Shown here: piece by piece, positions 1 through 5,601 of the stretch
Layout of the letters: every line of letters begins with the position of its first letter
How positions within the stretch are numbered: position 1 is the stretch's first letter
Assembly (NCBI GenBank): GCA_900551625.1
Contig: URWZ01000040.1
Coordinates: 1-10,711, forward strand
From: an uncultured Collinsella sp.
GTDB taxonomy: Bacteria; Actinomycetota; Coriobacteriia; Coriobacteriales; Coriobacteriaceae
Direction of reading: 5' to 3'
Length of the DNA: 10,711 bases
Notes under the pieces: generated by a model
What the model was told of the DNA's origin: nothing
The model's input: the letters and a program-made list of their open reading frames with translations, nothing else
Databases searched by the model: none
Position numbers and translations under genes: made by a program

Positions 1-2
1 TA

Positions 3-35
3 TCGTCGGCAGCGTCAGATGTGTATAAGAGACAG
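3..35 (+). other. Illumina Nextera adapter (sequencing artefact)
   Basis: The 33 bases match the Nextera read-1 transposase adapter, including the 19-base Tn5 mosaic end at 17-35. Natural sequence starts at base 36. The adapter also makes spurious coding: reading into it on the minus strand adds LSLIHI to the metY fragment, and reading out of it on the plus strand gives an ORF starting MYKRQ. Both are typical adapter-derived peptides. The window edge is therefore a contig end with untrimmed adapter. Confidence 0.97.
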
Positions 36-266
36 GTCCTCGAAGACGCCCTGGGTGGAGTTGGTCAGACGGCCGTAGATGTTACCGGCGTCGGCAAGAC
101 CAAAGCGGTCGGCGGCGTGCTGGGAGTTGCGGAACACATAGCTCGTGGTTTGATAGATAGGCACAGCACGGGAGTCGGATGCAGGATCGGCGCTCTCCTG
201 GCCAACGTGCAGCTGCAGGGTATCGAAACCAAAGGTGTGCTCGGGGTTGTTGATAAACTGGCTCAT
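36..266 (-). CDS. metY: O-acetylhomoserine sulfhydrylase, N-terminal fragment
   Basis: The first 77 residues of a Cys/Met-metabolism PLP-dependent enzyme (fold type I). The closest family is O-acetylhomoserine aminocarboxypropyltransferase/cysteine synthase, which makes homocysteine from O-acetylhomoserine and sulfide in the cytosol. Seen: the N-terminal F-x-T-L-Q-L-H-x-G block (residues 14-22), the [12 protein letters not shown] block (about 34-45) typical of the family, and IYGRLTNST (about 63-71), which corresponds to the Tyr-Arg phosphate-binding segment. The start at 266 is supported by AAGGAG at 273-278, 6 bases upstream. The catalytic Lys and C-terminal domain (about 350 further residues) are missing because the contig ends in adapter, not because the gene is broken. 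It is divergent from a LysR gene and preceded by a leader ORF. Choosing MetY over cystathionine gamma-synthase-type relatives relies on the N-terminal motifs only. Confidence 0.85.
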
Positions 267-319
267 GATGATCTCCTTGATCGAAGAAAGTAATAAGAGT
301 AAGAGAAGTAAGTCGCTGT

Positions 320-351
320 CTCCTGATCACGCCGACGGGCGCAAACAGGAG
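320..351 (-). promoter_or_regulatory. leader hairpin overlapping end of leader ORF
   Basis: On the minus-strand RNA, CUCCUG (346-351) pairs with CAGGAG (320-325) and the inner CGCC (338-341) pairs with GGCG (330-333) around a CGUC loop. The 4x4 internal segment UUUG/UGAU can add one U-A and two G-U pairs, leaving a single U-U mismatch in a 14-position stem. The hairpin spans leader codons 11-17 and the stop. A CU-rich single-stranded tract (about 283-313) separates it from the metY ribosome binding site. There is no U-run after it, so it is not a standard terminator. The CUCCU arm could alternatively pair with the AGGAG of metY. Confidence 0.5.
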
Positions 352-380
352 CCCGGCATTCGTCTTGGTAAGCAATTCAT
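327..380 (-). CDS. putative Cys-containing leader peptide of metY (17 aa)
   Basis: A short ORF reading MNCLPRRMPGSCLRPSA, stop TGA at 327-329. Its ribosome binding site is stronger than that of metY: AAAGGAGG on the minus strand (388-395), 7 bases before ATG. It lies downstream of the metY promoter at 449-477, so it would be the first ORF on the metY transcript, ending about 60 nt before the metY start. Two of 17 codons are Cys and two are Met. Codons 11 to the stop fall in a hairpin at 320-351. Inference: it may work as a cis-acting leader that senses Cys or Met supply by ribosome stalling, as short Cys-containing leaders do upstream of sulfur genes in other actinobacteria. I do not recognise this exact peptide, and no canonical terminator follows. 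Confidence 0.55.
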   Translation of the reverse strand: MNCLPRRMPGSCLRPSA

Positions 381-448
381 ATGCGGGCCTCCTTTCGCAT
401 CCCGGTTCCTTGGTCGGCTTAATTACCTACCGCCTTTGTGTGTTTTGA

Positions 449-477
449 ATAGTACGAGCATTGTTTTGCTCGGTCAA
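449..477 (-). promoter_or_regulatory. metY promoter
   Basis: On the minus strand TTGACC (-35, 472-477) is followed after exactly 17 bp by TACTAT (-10, 449-454). It is the best sigma70-type match in the divergent gap and is oriented to transcribe the leader ORF and metY. The predicted start is near 440, giving a leader of roughly 170 nt before metY. Confidence 0.7.
455..472. promoter_or_regulatory. inverted repeat in metY promoter spacer (candidate operator)
   Basis: CGAGC (455-459) and GCTCG (468-472) form a perfect inverted repeat with an 8-bp AT-rich centre, filling the spacer between -35 and -10 of the metY promoter. A protein bound here would block RNA polymerase. The divergent LysR regulator is the obvious candidate, but LysR boxes normally follow T-N11-A and this match is not specific. 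Confidence 0.45.
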
Positions 478-488
478 TCACTTAAAAG

Positions 489-522
489 CGCTAACTTGTT
501 ATCGGTTTTTTAGATAGCTATC
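489..522. promoter_or_regulatory. palindromes upstream of lysR (candidate autoregulatory sites)
   Basis: Two symmetric elements lie side by side: an imperfect inverted repeat at 489-504 (CG-N-TAAC-TT-GTTA-N-CG) and a perfect 10-bp palindrome GATAGCTATC at 513-522, just before the lysR ribosome binding site. LysR-type regulators commonly bind such sites between divergent genes and repress themselves. No convincing -35/-10 pair for lysR was found. The assignment is by position only. Confidence 0.35.
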
Positions 523-538
523 GAAAGGATGGGCGCCG

Positions 539-1441
539 ATGACCCTCCAGCAACTTCGTTTTTTGATCGCCGTGGCAGAGTCCGGATCGATCAACGCCGC
601 AGCCCAGCGCCTTTATACGGCACAGTCCAACATCTCAAACGCTGTCAAAAGCCTGGAACAGGAGCTCCATCTGGAGATCTTTACGCGCTCCAGCCGCGGC
701 GTCACGCTCACCAACGACGGCACCGAGCTATTGGGCTATGCGCGCCAGGTCGTAGAGCAGGCCGACATGCTCGAGGCACGCTACGAGGACGGCGGCACAC
801 CCCAGGCGCGCCTTGCCGTCTCGGCCCAGCACTACGCTTTTTCGGTCAAGGCCTTTGTCAACGTCGTCGAGCGCTGCCGCGACAGTAAGTTTGAGTTCAT
901 CATGCGCGAGACCACCACCTCGCAGATCATCGACGACGTCCGCGCATTTCGCAGCGATATCGGCATTCTGTACCTGGATGACTTTAACGCCCGCGTTCTG
1001 CAGAAGGCCTTCGCCGATGCCCGCGCAAGCTTCCATCCCCTCTTCGACGCGACGGTCCACGTCTTCGTTAGCGAACGCCACCCGCTCGCACGCCGCCCTC
1101 AGCTGTCCCTTGCCGACCTCACGCCCTATACGCGCTACAGCTTTGAGCAGGGAACCTCAAACTCCTTCTATTACGCCGAGGAACCTTTTAGCTATATCCC
1201 TTGCGACCGCAACATACGAATCTCGGACCGCGGAACACTTACTAACTTACTTATCACGTCGAACGGTTACACCCTGTCGACCGGTGTCCTTTCCAATGAA
1301 ATGCAGTGGGGTATGGCATCGATCCCGTTAGCAGACGCCCCAACGATGCACGTAGGATATATCATGCACGACGAGCGCAAGCCCTCTCCTCTCTTGCGGC
1401 AATACCTCGACGAGCTCAACCGCATCATCCATGCCAACTAA
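539..1441 (+). CDS. LysR-type transcriptional regulator
   Basis: A 300-residue protein, normal length for LysR-type regulators. Residues 1-60 form the winged helix-turn-helix, with the usual pattern LRFLIAVAESGSINAAAQRL followed by S-N-I-S-N-A-V-K-S-L-E-Q-E-L and the wing TRSSRGVTLTNDG. Residues about 90-295 are the periplasmic-binding-protein-like effector domain. The start is supported by GAAAGGA (523-529), 9 bases before ATG; an overlapping ATG at 529 is in another frame. It is divergent from metY across a gap rich in symmetric sites, so regulation of sulfur amino-acid synthesis, with a ligand such as O-acetylserine or O-acetylhomoserine, is a reasonable guess from position. The effector cannot be read from sequence. 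No terminator was seen before rnhA, 99 bp downstream. Confidence 0.92.
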   Translation: MTLQQLRFLIAVAESGSINAAAQRLYTAQSNISNAVKSLEQELHLEIFTRSSRGVTLTNDGTELLGYARQVVEQADMLEARYEDGGTPQARLAVSAQHYAFSVKAFVNVVERCRDSKFEFIMRETTTSQIIDDVRAFRSDIGILYLDDFNARVLQKAFADARASFHPLFDATVHVFVSERHPLARRPQLSLADLTPYTRYSFEQGTSNSFYYAEEPFSYIPCDRNIRISDRGTLTNLLITSNGYTLSTGVLSNEMQWGMASIPLADAPTMHVGYIMHDERKPSPLLRQYLDELNRIIHAN

Positions 1442-1496
1442 CTGTCGGAAGACGGGATAGAAATCGTAAATTGCTAGCCCCCGGCAGGCATGGCGC

Positions 1497-1502
1497 TACA
1501 AT
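1497..1502 (+). promoter_or_regulatory. possible -10 element for rnhA
   Basis: TACAAT, 38 bp before the rnhA start. The nearest -35-like hexamer is TTGCTA at 1471-1476, with a 20-bp spacer that is longer than ideal. A similar GCGCTACA context recurs upstream of the next gene (TACACT at 2061-2066), which slightly supports both as local -10 elements. Confidence 0.35.
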
Positions 1503-1540
1503 GGTCACTCACACGAAGCGTACCCAACGAAAGGAACCAT

Positions 1541-2026
1541 GTGAAGGTCATCATCTATACCGACGGCTCGGCCCGATCAAATCCGGGACGCGGCGGCTAC
1601 GGCGCCGTGCTCAAGTACACCAACCCCGCCGGCAAGACCTTCACCTCCGAGCTTTCGCGTGGCTACGCCAAGACCACTAACAACCGCATGGAGCTCATGG
1701 CGGTCATCGTGGCACTCGAGGCGCTCAACCGCCCCTGCGACGTCGAAGTCCATTCCGATTCGCAGTACGTCGTCAACGCCTTCAACAAGCACTGGATTGA
1801 CGGATGGAAAAAACGCGGCTGGAAGACTGCCAACAAGCAGCCTGTCAAAAACCGCGACCTATGGGAGCGCCTGCTTGCCGCAAAGAGTAAGCACAAAGTG
1901 GAGTTCATCTGGGTTAAGGGTCACGCCGGCCATGAGCTCAACGAGCGCTGCGACGAGCTCGCCACCACCGCGGCCGACGGAGCCAACCTCGATATCGACA
2001 CCGGCTTTAGCGAGAGCGACCTGTAA
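1541..2026 (+). CDS. rnhA: ribonuclease HI
   Basis: A cytosolic endonuclease that cuts the RNA strand of RNA-DNA hybrids (R-loops, Okazaki primers). From GTG at 1541 the protein has 161 residues, close to the E. coli enzyme (155). All four catalytic acidic residues are visible: D8 ([11 protein letters not shown]), E51 (NNRMEL), D73 (HSDSQYV) and D138 (ERCDELA), plus the conserved H128 (VKGHAGH). The basic W-K-K-R-G-W-K segment (residues 89-95) of the handle region is present, so this is the type with a basic protrusion. The GTG start is preferred because AAAGGA (1530-1535) lies 5 bases upstream and the family motif begins at once. A longer frame from ATG 1490 would add 17 residues unrelated to the family. 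Confidence 0.95.
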   Translation: MKVIIYTDGSARSNPGRGGYGAVLKYTNPAGKTFTSELSRGYAKTTNNRMELMAVIVALEALNRPCDVEVHSDSQYVVNAFNKHWIDGWKKRGWKTANKQPVKNRDLWERLLAAKSKHKVEFIWVKGHAGHELNERCDELATTAADGANLDIDTGFSESDL

Positions 2027-2060
2027 CGGCGTTTTCGCACGCTTTTATGTCCTCCCGCGC

Positions 2061-2066
2061 TACACT
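2061..2066 (+). promoter_or_regulatory. possible -10 element for the oxidoreductase gene
   Basis: TACACT in the 73-bp gap after rnhA, about 34 bp before the next start codon and in the same GCGCTACA context as the element before rnhA. No convincing -35 hexamer sits 16-18 bp upstream, so this is weak. Confidence 0.3.
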
Positions 2067-2099
2067 CGTCCTGTAGGCCAAACAACGCAAGGGGGACAC

Positions 2100-3206
2100 A
2101 TGCTGCGCATCGCAACCATCGGCACATCCATGATCACCGACGACTTTATCCAAGTCGTCAATGCCAACGACCAGGCTACATTCGTAGGCACGCTCTCGCG
2201 CGACGCAGATCGTGGCGCCGCCTTTACCGCCGAACACGGCGGCGAACGCAACTTCACCGCACTTGACGAGCTTGCGTCCGCCGACGACGTCGACGCCGTC
2301 TACATCGGCAGCCCCAACGCGCTCCATCACGAGCAGGCGCTCGCCTGCATCGCCGGTGGCAAGCACGTCATCGTCGAGAAGCCCTTCTGCGCCACCGAGG
2401 CGCAGGCGCTGGAAGTCTTCCGCGCTGCCGAGGCAGCAGGCGTCGTGGCCCTCGAGGCCATGCGCCCGCTTCACGACCCCGCCTTCCACGCCATTGAGGA
2501 CGCTCTGGGCGAGATTGCGCCCATTCGCCGCGCCTCACTGCGCTTTGGCAAGTATTCCTCACGCTACAACGAAATCCTCGCTGGACGCGCCACCAATATC
2601 TTCGACTGCAATATGGCATCGGGTTCCCTCATGGACATTGGCGTCTACGCCGTCGAGCCCATGGTCGAGATTTTCGGCATGCCCTCTGGTCTCACCAGCA
2701 TGACCACGCTGCTCGACCCCTCAACGCAAGAGCTCACCCATGGCCCCATCGACGGTTGCGGTTCCATTCTCGCCAGCTATGGCGGTGGCCGTATCTCCGT
2801 CGAGCTCGCGCACTCCAAAATTACGAATGACCTGCTGCCCTCGCAGATCGAAGGCGAGCGTGGCACTATCCAGATCGACCATCTGTCCACGCCCCGCAAC
2901 GTCCGCATCGACTATCGCGGCGACGTCGTACGCGGCTCGGCGACCGAGGCACCGCGCGAACAGGACGACAATGGCCGCGCGCTCGATCTGCCCAAATCAA
3001 GCAACACTATGGAATACGAACTCATAGACTTTGTCACCGCCATCGGTAACATCGATAACGTTAAGGAAGAGATCTGGGAGACCCCAGCGGGACGCCACGA
3101 GCTCGGCCACTACCGCGATGTCACGCTCGTCTCGCTCCGCATCATGGATGCCGTGCGTCAGCAGGCCGGCATTACCTTCCCCGCCGATTCAGTCAAGCAG
3201 GCCTAG
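2100..3206 (+). CDS. Gfo/Idh/MocA family NAD(P)-dependent oxidoreductase
   Basis: A 368-residue protein of the Gfo/Idh/MocA family: an N-terminal Rossmann NAD(P)-binding domain (about 1-120) and a C-terminal alpha/beta substrate domain. Seen: LRIATIGTSMI at the N-terminus, a relaxed version of the G-x-G-x-x-(G/A) nucleotide-binding loop with the glycines partly replaced; the YIGSPNALHHEQA segment (about 68-80); and the signature EKPF (93-96), whose Lys is the usual catalytic residue. Members oxidise or reduce sugars, inositols or trans-dihydrodiols; the substrate here cannot be told. ATG 2100 is preceded by AAGGGGG (2089-2095). The open frame extends upstream through rnhA but that part is a shadow. 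The stop overlaps closely with the acylphosphatase start (2-bp gap), so the two are probably co-translated. Confidence 0.9.
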   Translation: MLRIATIGTSMITDDFIQVVNANDQATFVGTLSRDADRGAAFTAEHGGERNFTALDELASADDVDAVYIGSPNALHHEQALACIAGGKHVIVEKPFCATEAQALEVFRAAEAAGVVALEAMRPLHDPAFHAIEDALGEIAPIRRASLRFGKYSSRYNEILAGRATNIFDCNMASGSLMDIGVYAVEPMVEIFGMPSGLTSMTTLLDPSTQELTHGPIDGCGSILASYGGGRISVELAHSKITNDLLPSQIEGERGTIQIDHLSTPRNVRIDYRGDVVRGSATEAPREQDDNGRALDLPKSSNTMEYELIDFVTAIGNIDNVKEEIWETPAGRHELGHYRDVTLVSLRIMDAVRQQAGITFPADSVKQA

Positions 3207-3208
3207 CG

Positions 3209-3619
3209 ATGGGCCTCTTCGATACGTTCTTCTCCAGCGTCACCGGCAGCAGTCGAGAGCCTCAAAAACCATCAAACATCGAGCTCGAGCTGCGCCGCAG
3301 GCTTACTGTGCTCGCAAGCGACGAGGCCACTCAAGACACTCCGCAGCGCTATTTTCTGCGGTGGGAGGGCCAAGTCCAGGGCGTTGGTTTTCGCTTTACC
3401 AACACCAACCTCGCGCAGGCACGCGCACTCACCGGCTGGGTGCGTAACATGGAAGACGGCTCCGTCGAGATGGAGATACAGGGGGCTCCGGCAAACATCC
3501 TATCTCATCTCGAGGCGCTTCATGCCTCCTACGAGCGCACGGGAACGCGTTTTCGCCTCGCAGACGCCCAGGCCCGAGCCCCACTTACCAATGAAGACGG
3601 TTTCAGTCCTCGTTATTAG
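3209..3619 (+). CDS. acyP: acylphosphatase with N-terminal extension
   Basis: Acylphosphatases hydrolyse the carboxyl-phosphate bond of acylphosphates such as acetyl- or 1,3-bisphosphoglycerate. The domain occupies residues about 47-115: RYFLRWEGQVQGVGFR contains the G-x-V-Q-G-V-G-F-R loop with catalytic R62, and GWVRNMEDGSVE holds catalytic N80. The whole protein is 136 residues against about 90 for the family. The extra 46 N-terminal residues begin with a short hydrophobic run (GLFDTFFSSV) and continue with a charged helical stretch. The gene starts 2 bp after the oxidoreductase stop with no strong ribosome binding site of its own, pointing to translational coupling. An internal start closer to the domain is possible but has no better binding site. 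The pairing with a dehydrogenase hints at a shared metabolite pathway, which is inference. Confidence 0.87.
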   Translation: MGLFDTFFSSVTGSSREPQKPSNIELELRRRLTVLASDEATQDTPQRYFLRWEGQVQGVGFRFTNTNLAQARALTGWVRNMEDGSVEMEIQGAPANILSHLEALHASYERTGTRFRLADAQARAPLTNEDGFSPRY

Positions 3620-3638
3620 TATTGTGTGCTAAATACGG

Positions 3639-3644
3639 TATCAT
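3639..3644 (+). promoter_or_regulatory. possible -10 element for perR
   Basis: TATCAT lies 37 bp before the perR start in an AT-rich gap of 61 bp. At 17 bp upstream the hexamer is TTAGTA, a poor -35 that overlaps the acyP stop. The region also has symmetric pairs TTAG-N9-CTAA (3615-3631) and GTATT-N8-AATAC (3619-3636 area), which could be an autoregulatory Fur-family site, although they do not match the 7-1-7 PerR box. Confidence 0.3.
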
Positions 3645-3680
3645 TTACCTACGACCGTTGACAGAAAAGAGGCGAGGCGC

Positions 3681-4061
3681 ATGGCGGTGCAAAGAAGAAA
3701 CACCAAGCAGCGGAAGCTGGTTCTTGACGCCGTGCGCCAAAGCTATAACCACCCCACCGCCGATGAGATCTACAACGCCGTGCGCGCGCAGGATGACAAA
3801 ATCAGCCGCGGTACGGTCTACCGCAATCTCAATCTCTTGGCCGACGCCGGGGAGATCCTCTCCATCAAGACACCGGGCGGCAGCCGCTTCGATCGCACCA
3901 TCGAGCCGCATGCGCATATCATCTGCACCTCGTGCAGCCGCGTCATCGACGTACCGCTCCCCTTCGATGCCCAACTCGACGCCAAGGCGTCCGAGCAAAT
4001 CGGCTGGCACGTCACGTCGCACTACACCATCTTCGAGGGTCTCTGCCCCGACTGCCGGTAG
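3681..4061 (+). CDS. perR: PerR-type Fur family regulator
   Basis: A 126-residue cytosolic metal-dependent repressor. Residues 1-60 are the winged helix (TKQRKLVLDAVRQ... SRGTVYRNLNLLADAGEI), the rest is the dimer domain. The four Cys of the structural zinc site are present in two C-x2-C pairs (C82/C85 and C122/C125). The five regulatory ligands of Bacillus PerR all have counterparts: H24 (NHPTADEIY), D71 (SRFD), H77 and H79 (PHAHIIC) and D90 (VIDVP). PerR-Fe senses peroxide by oxidation of the two His equivalent to H24 and H77; the Asp at the RFD position separates PerR from Fur. The start has AAGAGG (3667-3672) upstream. No rubrerythrin, catalase or peroxiredoxin gene is adjacent, so its targets are elsewhere. 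Orthologues Fur or Zur are less likely because of the RFD and DV residues. Confidence 0.88.
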   Translation: MAVQRRNTKQRKLVLDAVRQSYNHPTADEIYNAVRAQDDKISRGTVYRNLNLLADAGEILSIKTPGGSRFDRTIEPHAHIICTSCSRVIDVPLPFDAQLDAKASEQIGWHVTSHYTIFEGLCPDCR

Positions 4062-4065
4062 CCCT

Positions 4066-4143
4066 TAGGGGCATGCCCGCAAATCTACTTGCCCATCCGC
4101 TACAGCAAACAGCACATTTCTAGGCATGTCCCAAATGTCTACT
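4066..4143. repeat. imperfect direct repeat between convergent perR and HAD gene
   Basis: Two copies of an approximately 24-bp sequence, at 4066-4089 and 4121-4143, share TAGG-(GG)-CATG-CCC-(GC)-AAAT-CTACT with small gaps. The first contains the perfect palindrome GGGCATGCCC (4069-4078). The second contains ACATTT (4114-4119) facing AAATGT (4133-4138). The second copy overlaps the HAD stop codon. No U-run follows either symmetric segment, so I cannot call a terminator for either convergent gene. Confidence 0.45.
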
Positions 4144-4936
4144 CAGCAAGTAGGCGGCGCAGTTCTTCTTCGACCGTGCGCACGTAGCGGATGCGGTCGT
4201 TGATGCCACGCATAGAGGGATTGCAGCTCTCCATTAGATAGGGATGGCCCACGACGTTGAGCATGTCGCGATCGTTTTCGTTATCGCCAAACGCCATCAT
4301 TTCGTTAGGTGAGATCCCCAGCGCGCAACCATAATCGGCAAGCGCGGACCCTTTGCCCGAATCAAAGCCGATAAAATCGGTCCATTCGGTTCCCGACGTC
4401 ATCACGTCGACACGGTCGCTAAAGAGGCGCTCGAAATACTCCAGCGCCGCCGGCTGCTCTGTCTCGGGCGTTTGAAACGCAATCTTAATGACATCCTCGT
4501 CAATGTCCTCGGGACGGTCGACCACCGCCACATCGCAGTGGACCTCGTAACGCAAATGGTCGACGAACGCATCGTTGCCGCTCATGGTATAGAGGTGCCC
4601 CTCACACGAAAGGGTCACGTCGGCATGGGGAAAGGCGACCACGGCATTCGCGATATCCATAGCAAGGCTACGCTCCATGGAACGCTTGACAACGGCATGC
4701 CCCTCGCTCATCACCAGGGCTCCGTTTTCGCACACATAGGCGAGCTCATCGGCCACCGGGGCAAACAGATAGCGCAAGCTCGCATATTGACGGCCGCTCG
4801 CCGGCATAAACACGATACCGCGACGATGCAGCTCATCGATGAGCTCAAAGGCCTCGGAACGCGGCTCGCGCTCCCCCGGATGCAGCAACGTGCCGTCCAA
4901 ATCGCAGGCGATCAGCTTGATTCCCTCAAGACCCAT
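4139..4936 (-). CDS. Cof-type HAD phosphatase
   Basis: A 265-residue haloacid-dehalogenase superfamily hydrolase of the Cof/YbjI type (subclass IIB cap), normally acting on sugar phosphates or other small phosphorylated metabolites in the cytosol. Motif I is DLDGT (12-16), with both nucleophile and acid/base Asp. Motif II is S47 in PASGRQ, motif III is K195 in DSGKGSAL, and motif IV is GDNEND (217-222), the full catalytic set. I choose ATG 4936 because GGGGGAAG (4940-4947) precedes it and the family fold begins right after. The frame stays open to an ATG at 5011, but that upstream part is encoded by an intergenic hairpin and lacks a binding site. It follows ureE by 83 bp on the same strand, and may or may not share its transcript. 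Confidence 0.9.
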   Translation of the reverse strand: MGLEGIKLIACDLDGTLLHPGEREPRSEAFELIDELHRRGIVFMPASGRQYASLRYLFAPVADELAYVCENGALVMSEGHAVVKRSMERSLAMDIANAVVAFPHADVTLSCEGHLYTMSGNDAFVDHLRYEVHCDVAVVDRPEDIDEDVIKIAFQTPETEQPAALEYFERLFSDRVDVMTSGTEWTDFIGFDSGKGSALADYGCALGISPNEMMAFGDNENDRDMLNVVGHPYLMESCNPSMRGINDRIRYVRTVEEELRRLLAE

Positions 4937-4964
4937 ATGCTTCCCCCAAAGTCTCTCATCAACA

Positions 4965-5007
4965 GCAAGACGGACTTTGAATGGCAATCCCTCAAAGCCC
5001 GTCTTGC
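4965..5007 (-). repeat. 16-bp-arm hairpin between ureE and HAD gene
   Basis: Arms GCAAGACGGACTTTGA (4965-4980) and TCAAAGCCCGTCTTGC (4992-5007) form an inverted repeat around an 11-base loop. On the minus-strand RNA the single non-matching position is a G-U pair, so all 16 positions pair, while on the plus strand it is an A-C mismatch. That bias suggests selection as minus-strand RNA structure. The bases after it on the minus strand (CTGTTGATG) are not a U-run, so it may be a processing or mRNA-stability element between the two genes, not a terminator. Confidence 0.6.
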
Positions 5008-5011
5008 GCAT

Positions 5012-5038
5012 ACGCGCGCTTAGCCGCGCGTCTTTTTT
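5012..5038 (+). terminator. intrinsic terminator on plus strand
   Basis: ACGCGCG (5012-5018) and CGCGCGT (5025-5031) form a 7-bp GC-rich stem with loop CTTAGC, followed at once by CTTTTTT (5032-5038). This is a textbook Rho-independent terminator reading on the plus strand, yet the genes here are on the minus strand and the stem contains the ureE stop codon (5020-5022). On the minus strand no U-run follows. It would stop plus-strand transcripts running through from perR. Confidence 0.6.
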
Positions 5039-5598
5039 ACGATCGTAAAGTCTGAAGCCATACTCACAACAACATCCGCCGCGCTCGATGCAAAGCGTCG
5101 ACTGGCATCGAGCTCGCGTGCGACCACCGAGAGCCGAACGCCCCCAATGCCCCGGAGCATACGACCCAAAACCGGTTGCACCGGCGTATACATGCGCACG
5201 GTATGCTCGTCCGAGTCACCCCGGAAGAGCGGCGCATGCATGTTGCCGATCTCCCAGCACGCATGTGCGAGCACAATCGGATCCATGCGGTCGACTTCGA
5301 CCAAATAGACCTCGGCGCTGCGCAGGCGCACGACAACCGCTACGGGCACCGCGCCCGTGCGGTCAATAGCAAGCACGTCACCGTCGGCAAGACGCTCGCC
5401 ATCAGTGGCATCCAGCCGGGCATTCACCGTGCGACCCAGCTCCGTCACGCCCACAAACAGGCGCGCATCAGCCTGGTCCCAATCGAGTAGCAGCTCGTCA
5501 ACCTCAAAGACGCCACCCAGCTCCCGACGAAGCAGGAGTTCATAGGACGGGTCGTTGAGATTTCCCAAGCGCTCCGTAGCTACCAGGTCCACGGACAT
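5020..5598 (-). CDS. UreE-like nickel metallochaperone homologue
   Basis: A 192-residue protein resembling urease accessory protein UreE, the dimeric chaperone that delivers nickel to urease. The N-terminal part (about 45-95) has the UreE-type G-x-x-L-x-D-G-D-V-L pattern (ERLADGDVLAID). Residues about 95-160 carry the metal-binding domain signature: VYLVEVDRMDPIVLAHACWEIGNMH ends in G-N-x-H, with H121 matching the nickel-binding His96 of Klebsiella UreE, and is followed by VLGRMLRGIGGVRL. The second His motif of UreE (H-H-D-H before V-L) is replaced by T-P-V-Q, and there is no C-terminal His-rich tail. An N-terminal stretch of about 40 residues is extra. ATG 5598 is preferred to an adjacent TTG at 5601, with GAGG about 9 bases upstream inside slyD. 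It starts 3 bp after the slyD stop, so they are co-transcribed. No urease gene is in view. Confidence 0.75.
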   Translation of the reverse strand: MSVDLVATERLGNLNDPSYELLLRRELGGVFEVDELLLDWDQADARLFVGVTELGRTVNARLDATDGERLADGDVLAIDRTGAVPVAVVVRLRSAEVYLVEVDRMDPIVLAHACWEIGNMHAPLFRGDSDEHTVRMYTPVQPVLGRMLRGIGGVRLSVVARELDASRRFASSAADVVVSMASDFTIVKKTRG

Positions 5599-5601
5599 CA
5601 A

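Noticed and set aside
21..293. Plus-strand ORF starting MYKRQ
   Set aside because: Its start lies in the adapter and the rest is antisense to metY.
320..351. SAM or T-box riboswitch upstream of metY
   Set aside because: No SAM-I core or T-box sequence (specifier loop, TGG-containing box) was found; the structure is a single hairpin.
2212..2703. Long plus-strand ORF inside the oxidoreductase gene, and similar long overlapping frames
   Set aside because: Low-complexity Ser/Pro/Arg-rich shadows caused by high GC; the real frames have clear family motifs.
3658..3663. Perfect TTGACA before perR
   Set aside because: The matching -10 would fall inside the perR coding region, so it is likely coincidence.
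4937..5011. Longer HAD protein start at 5011
   Set aside because: The upstream codons lie in the intergenic hairpin, lack a ribosome binding site, and add no family sequence.
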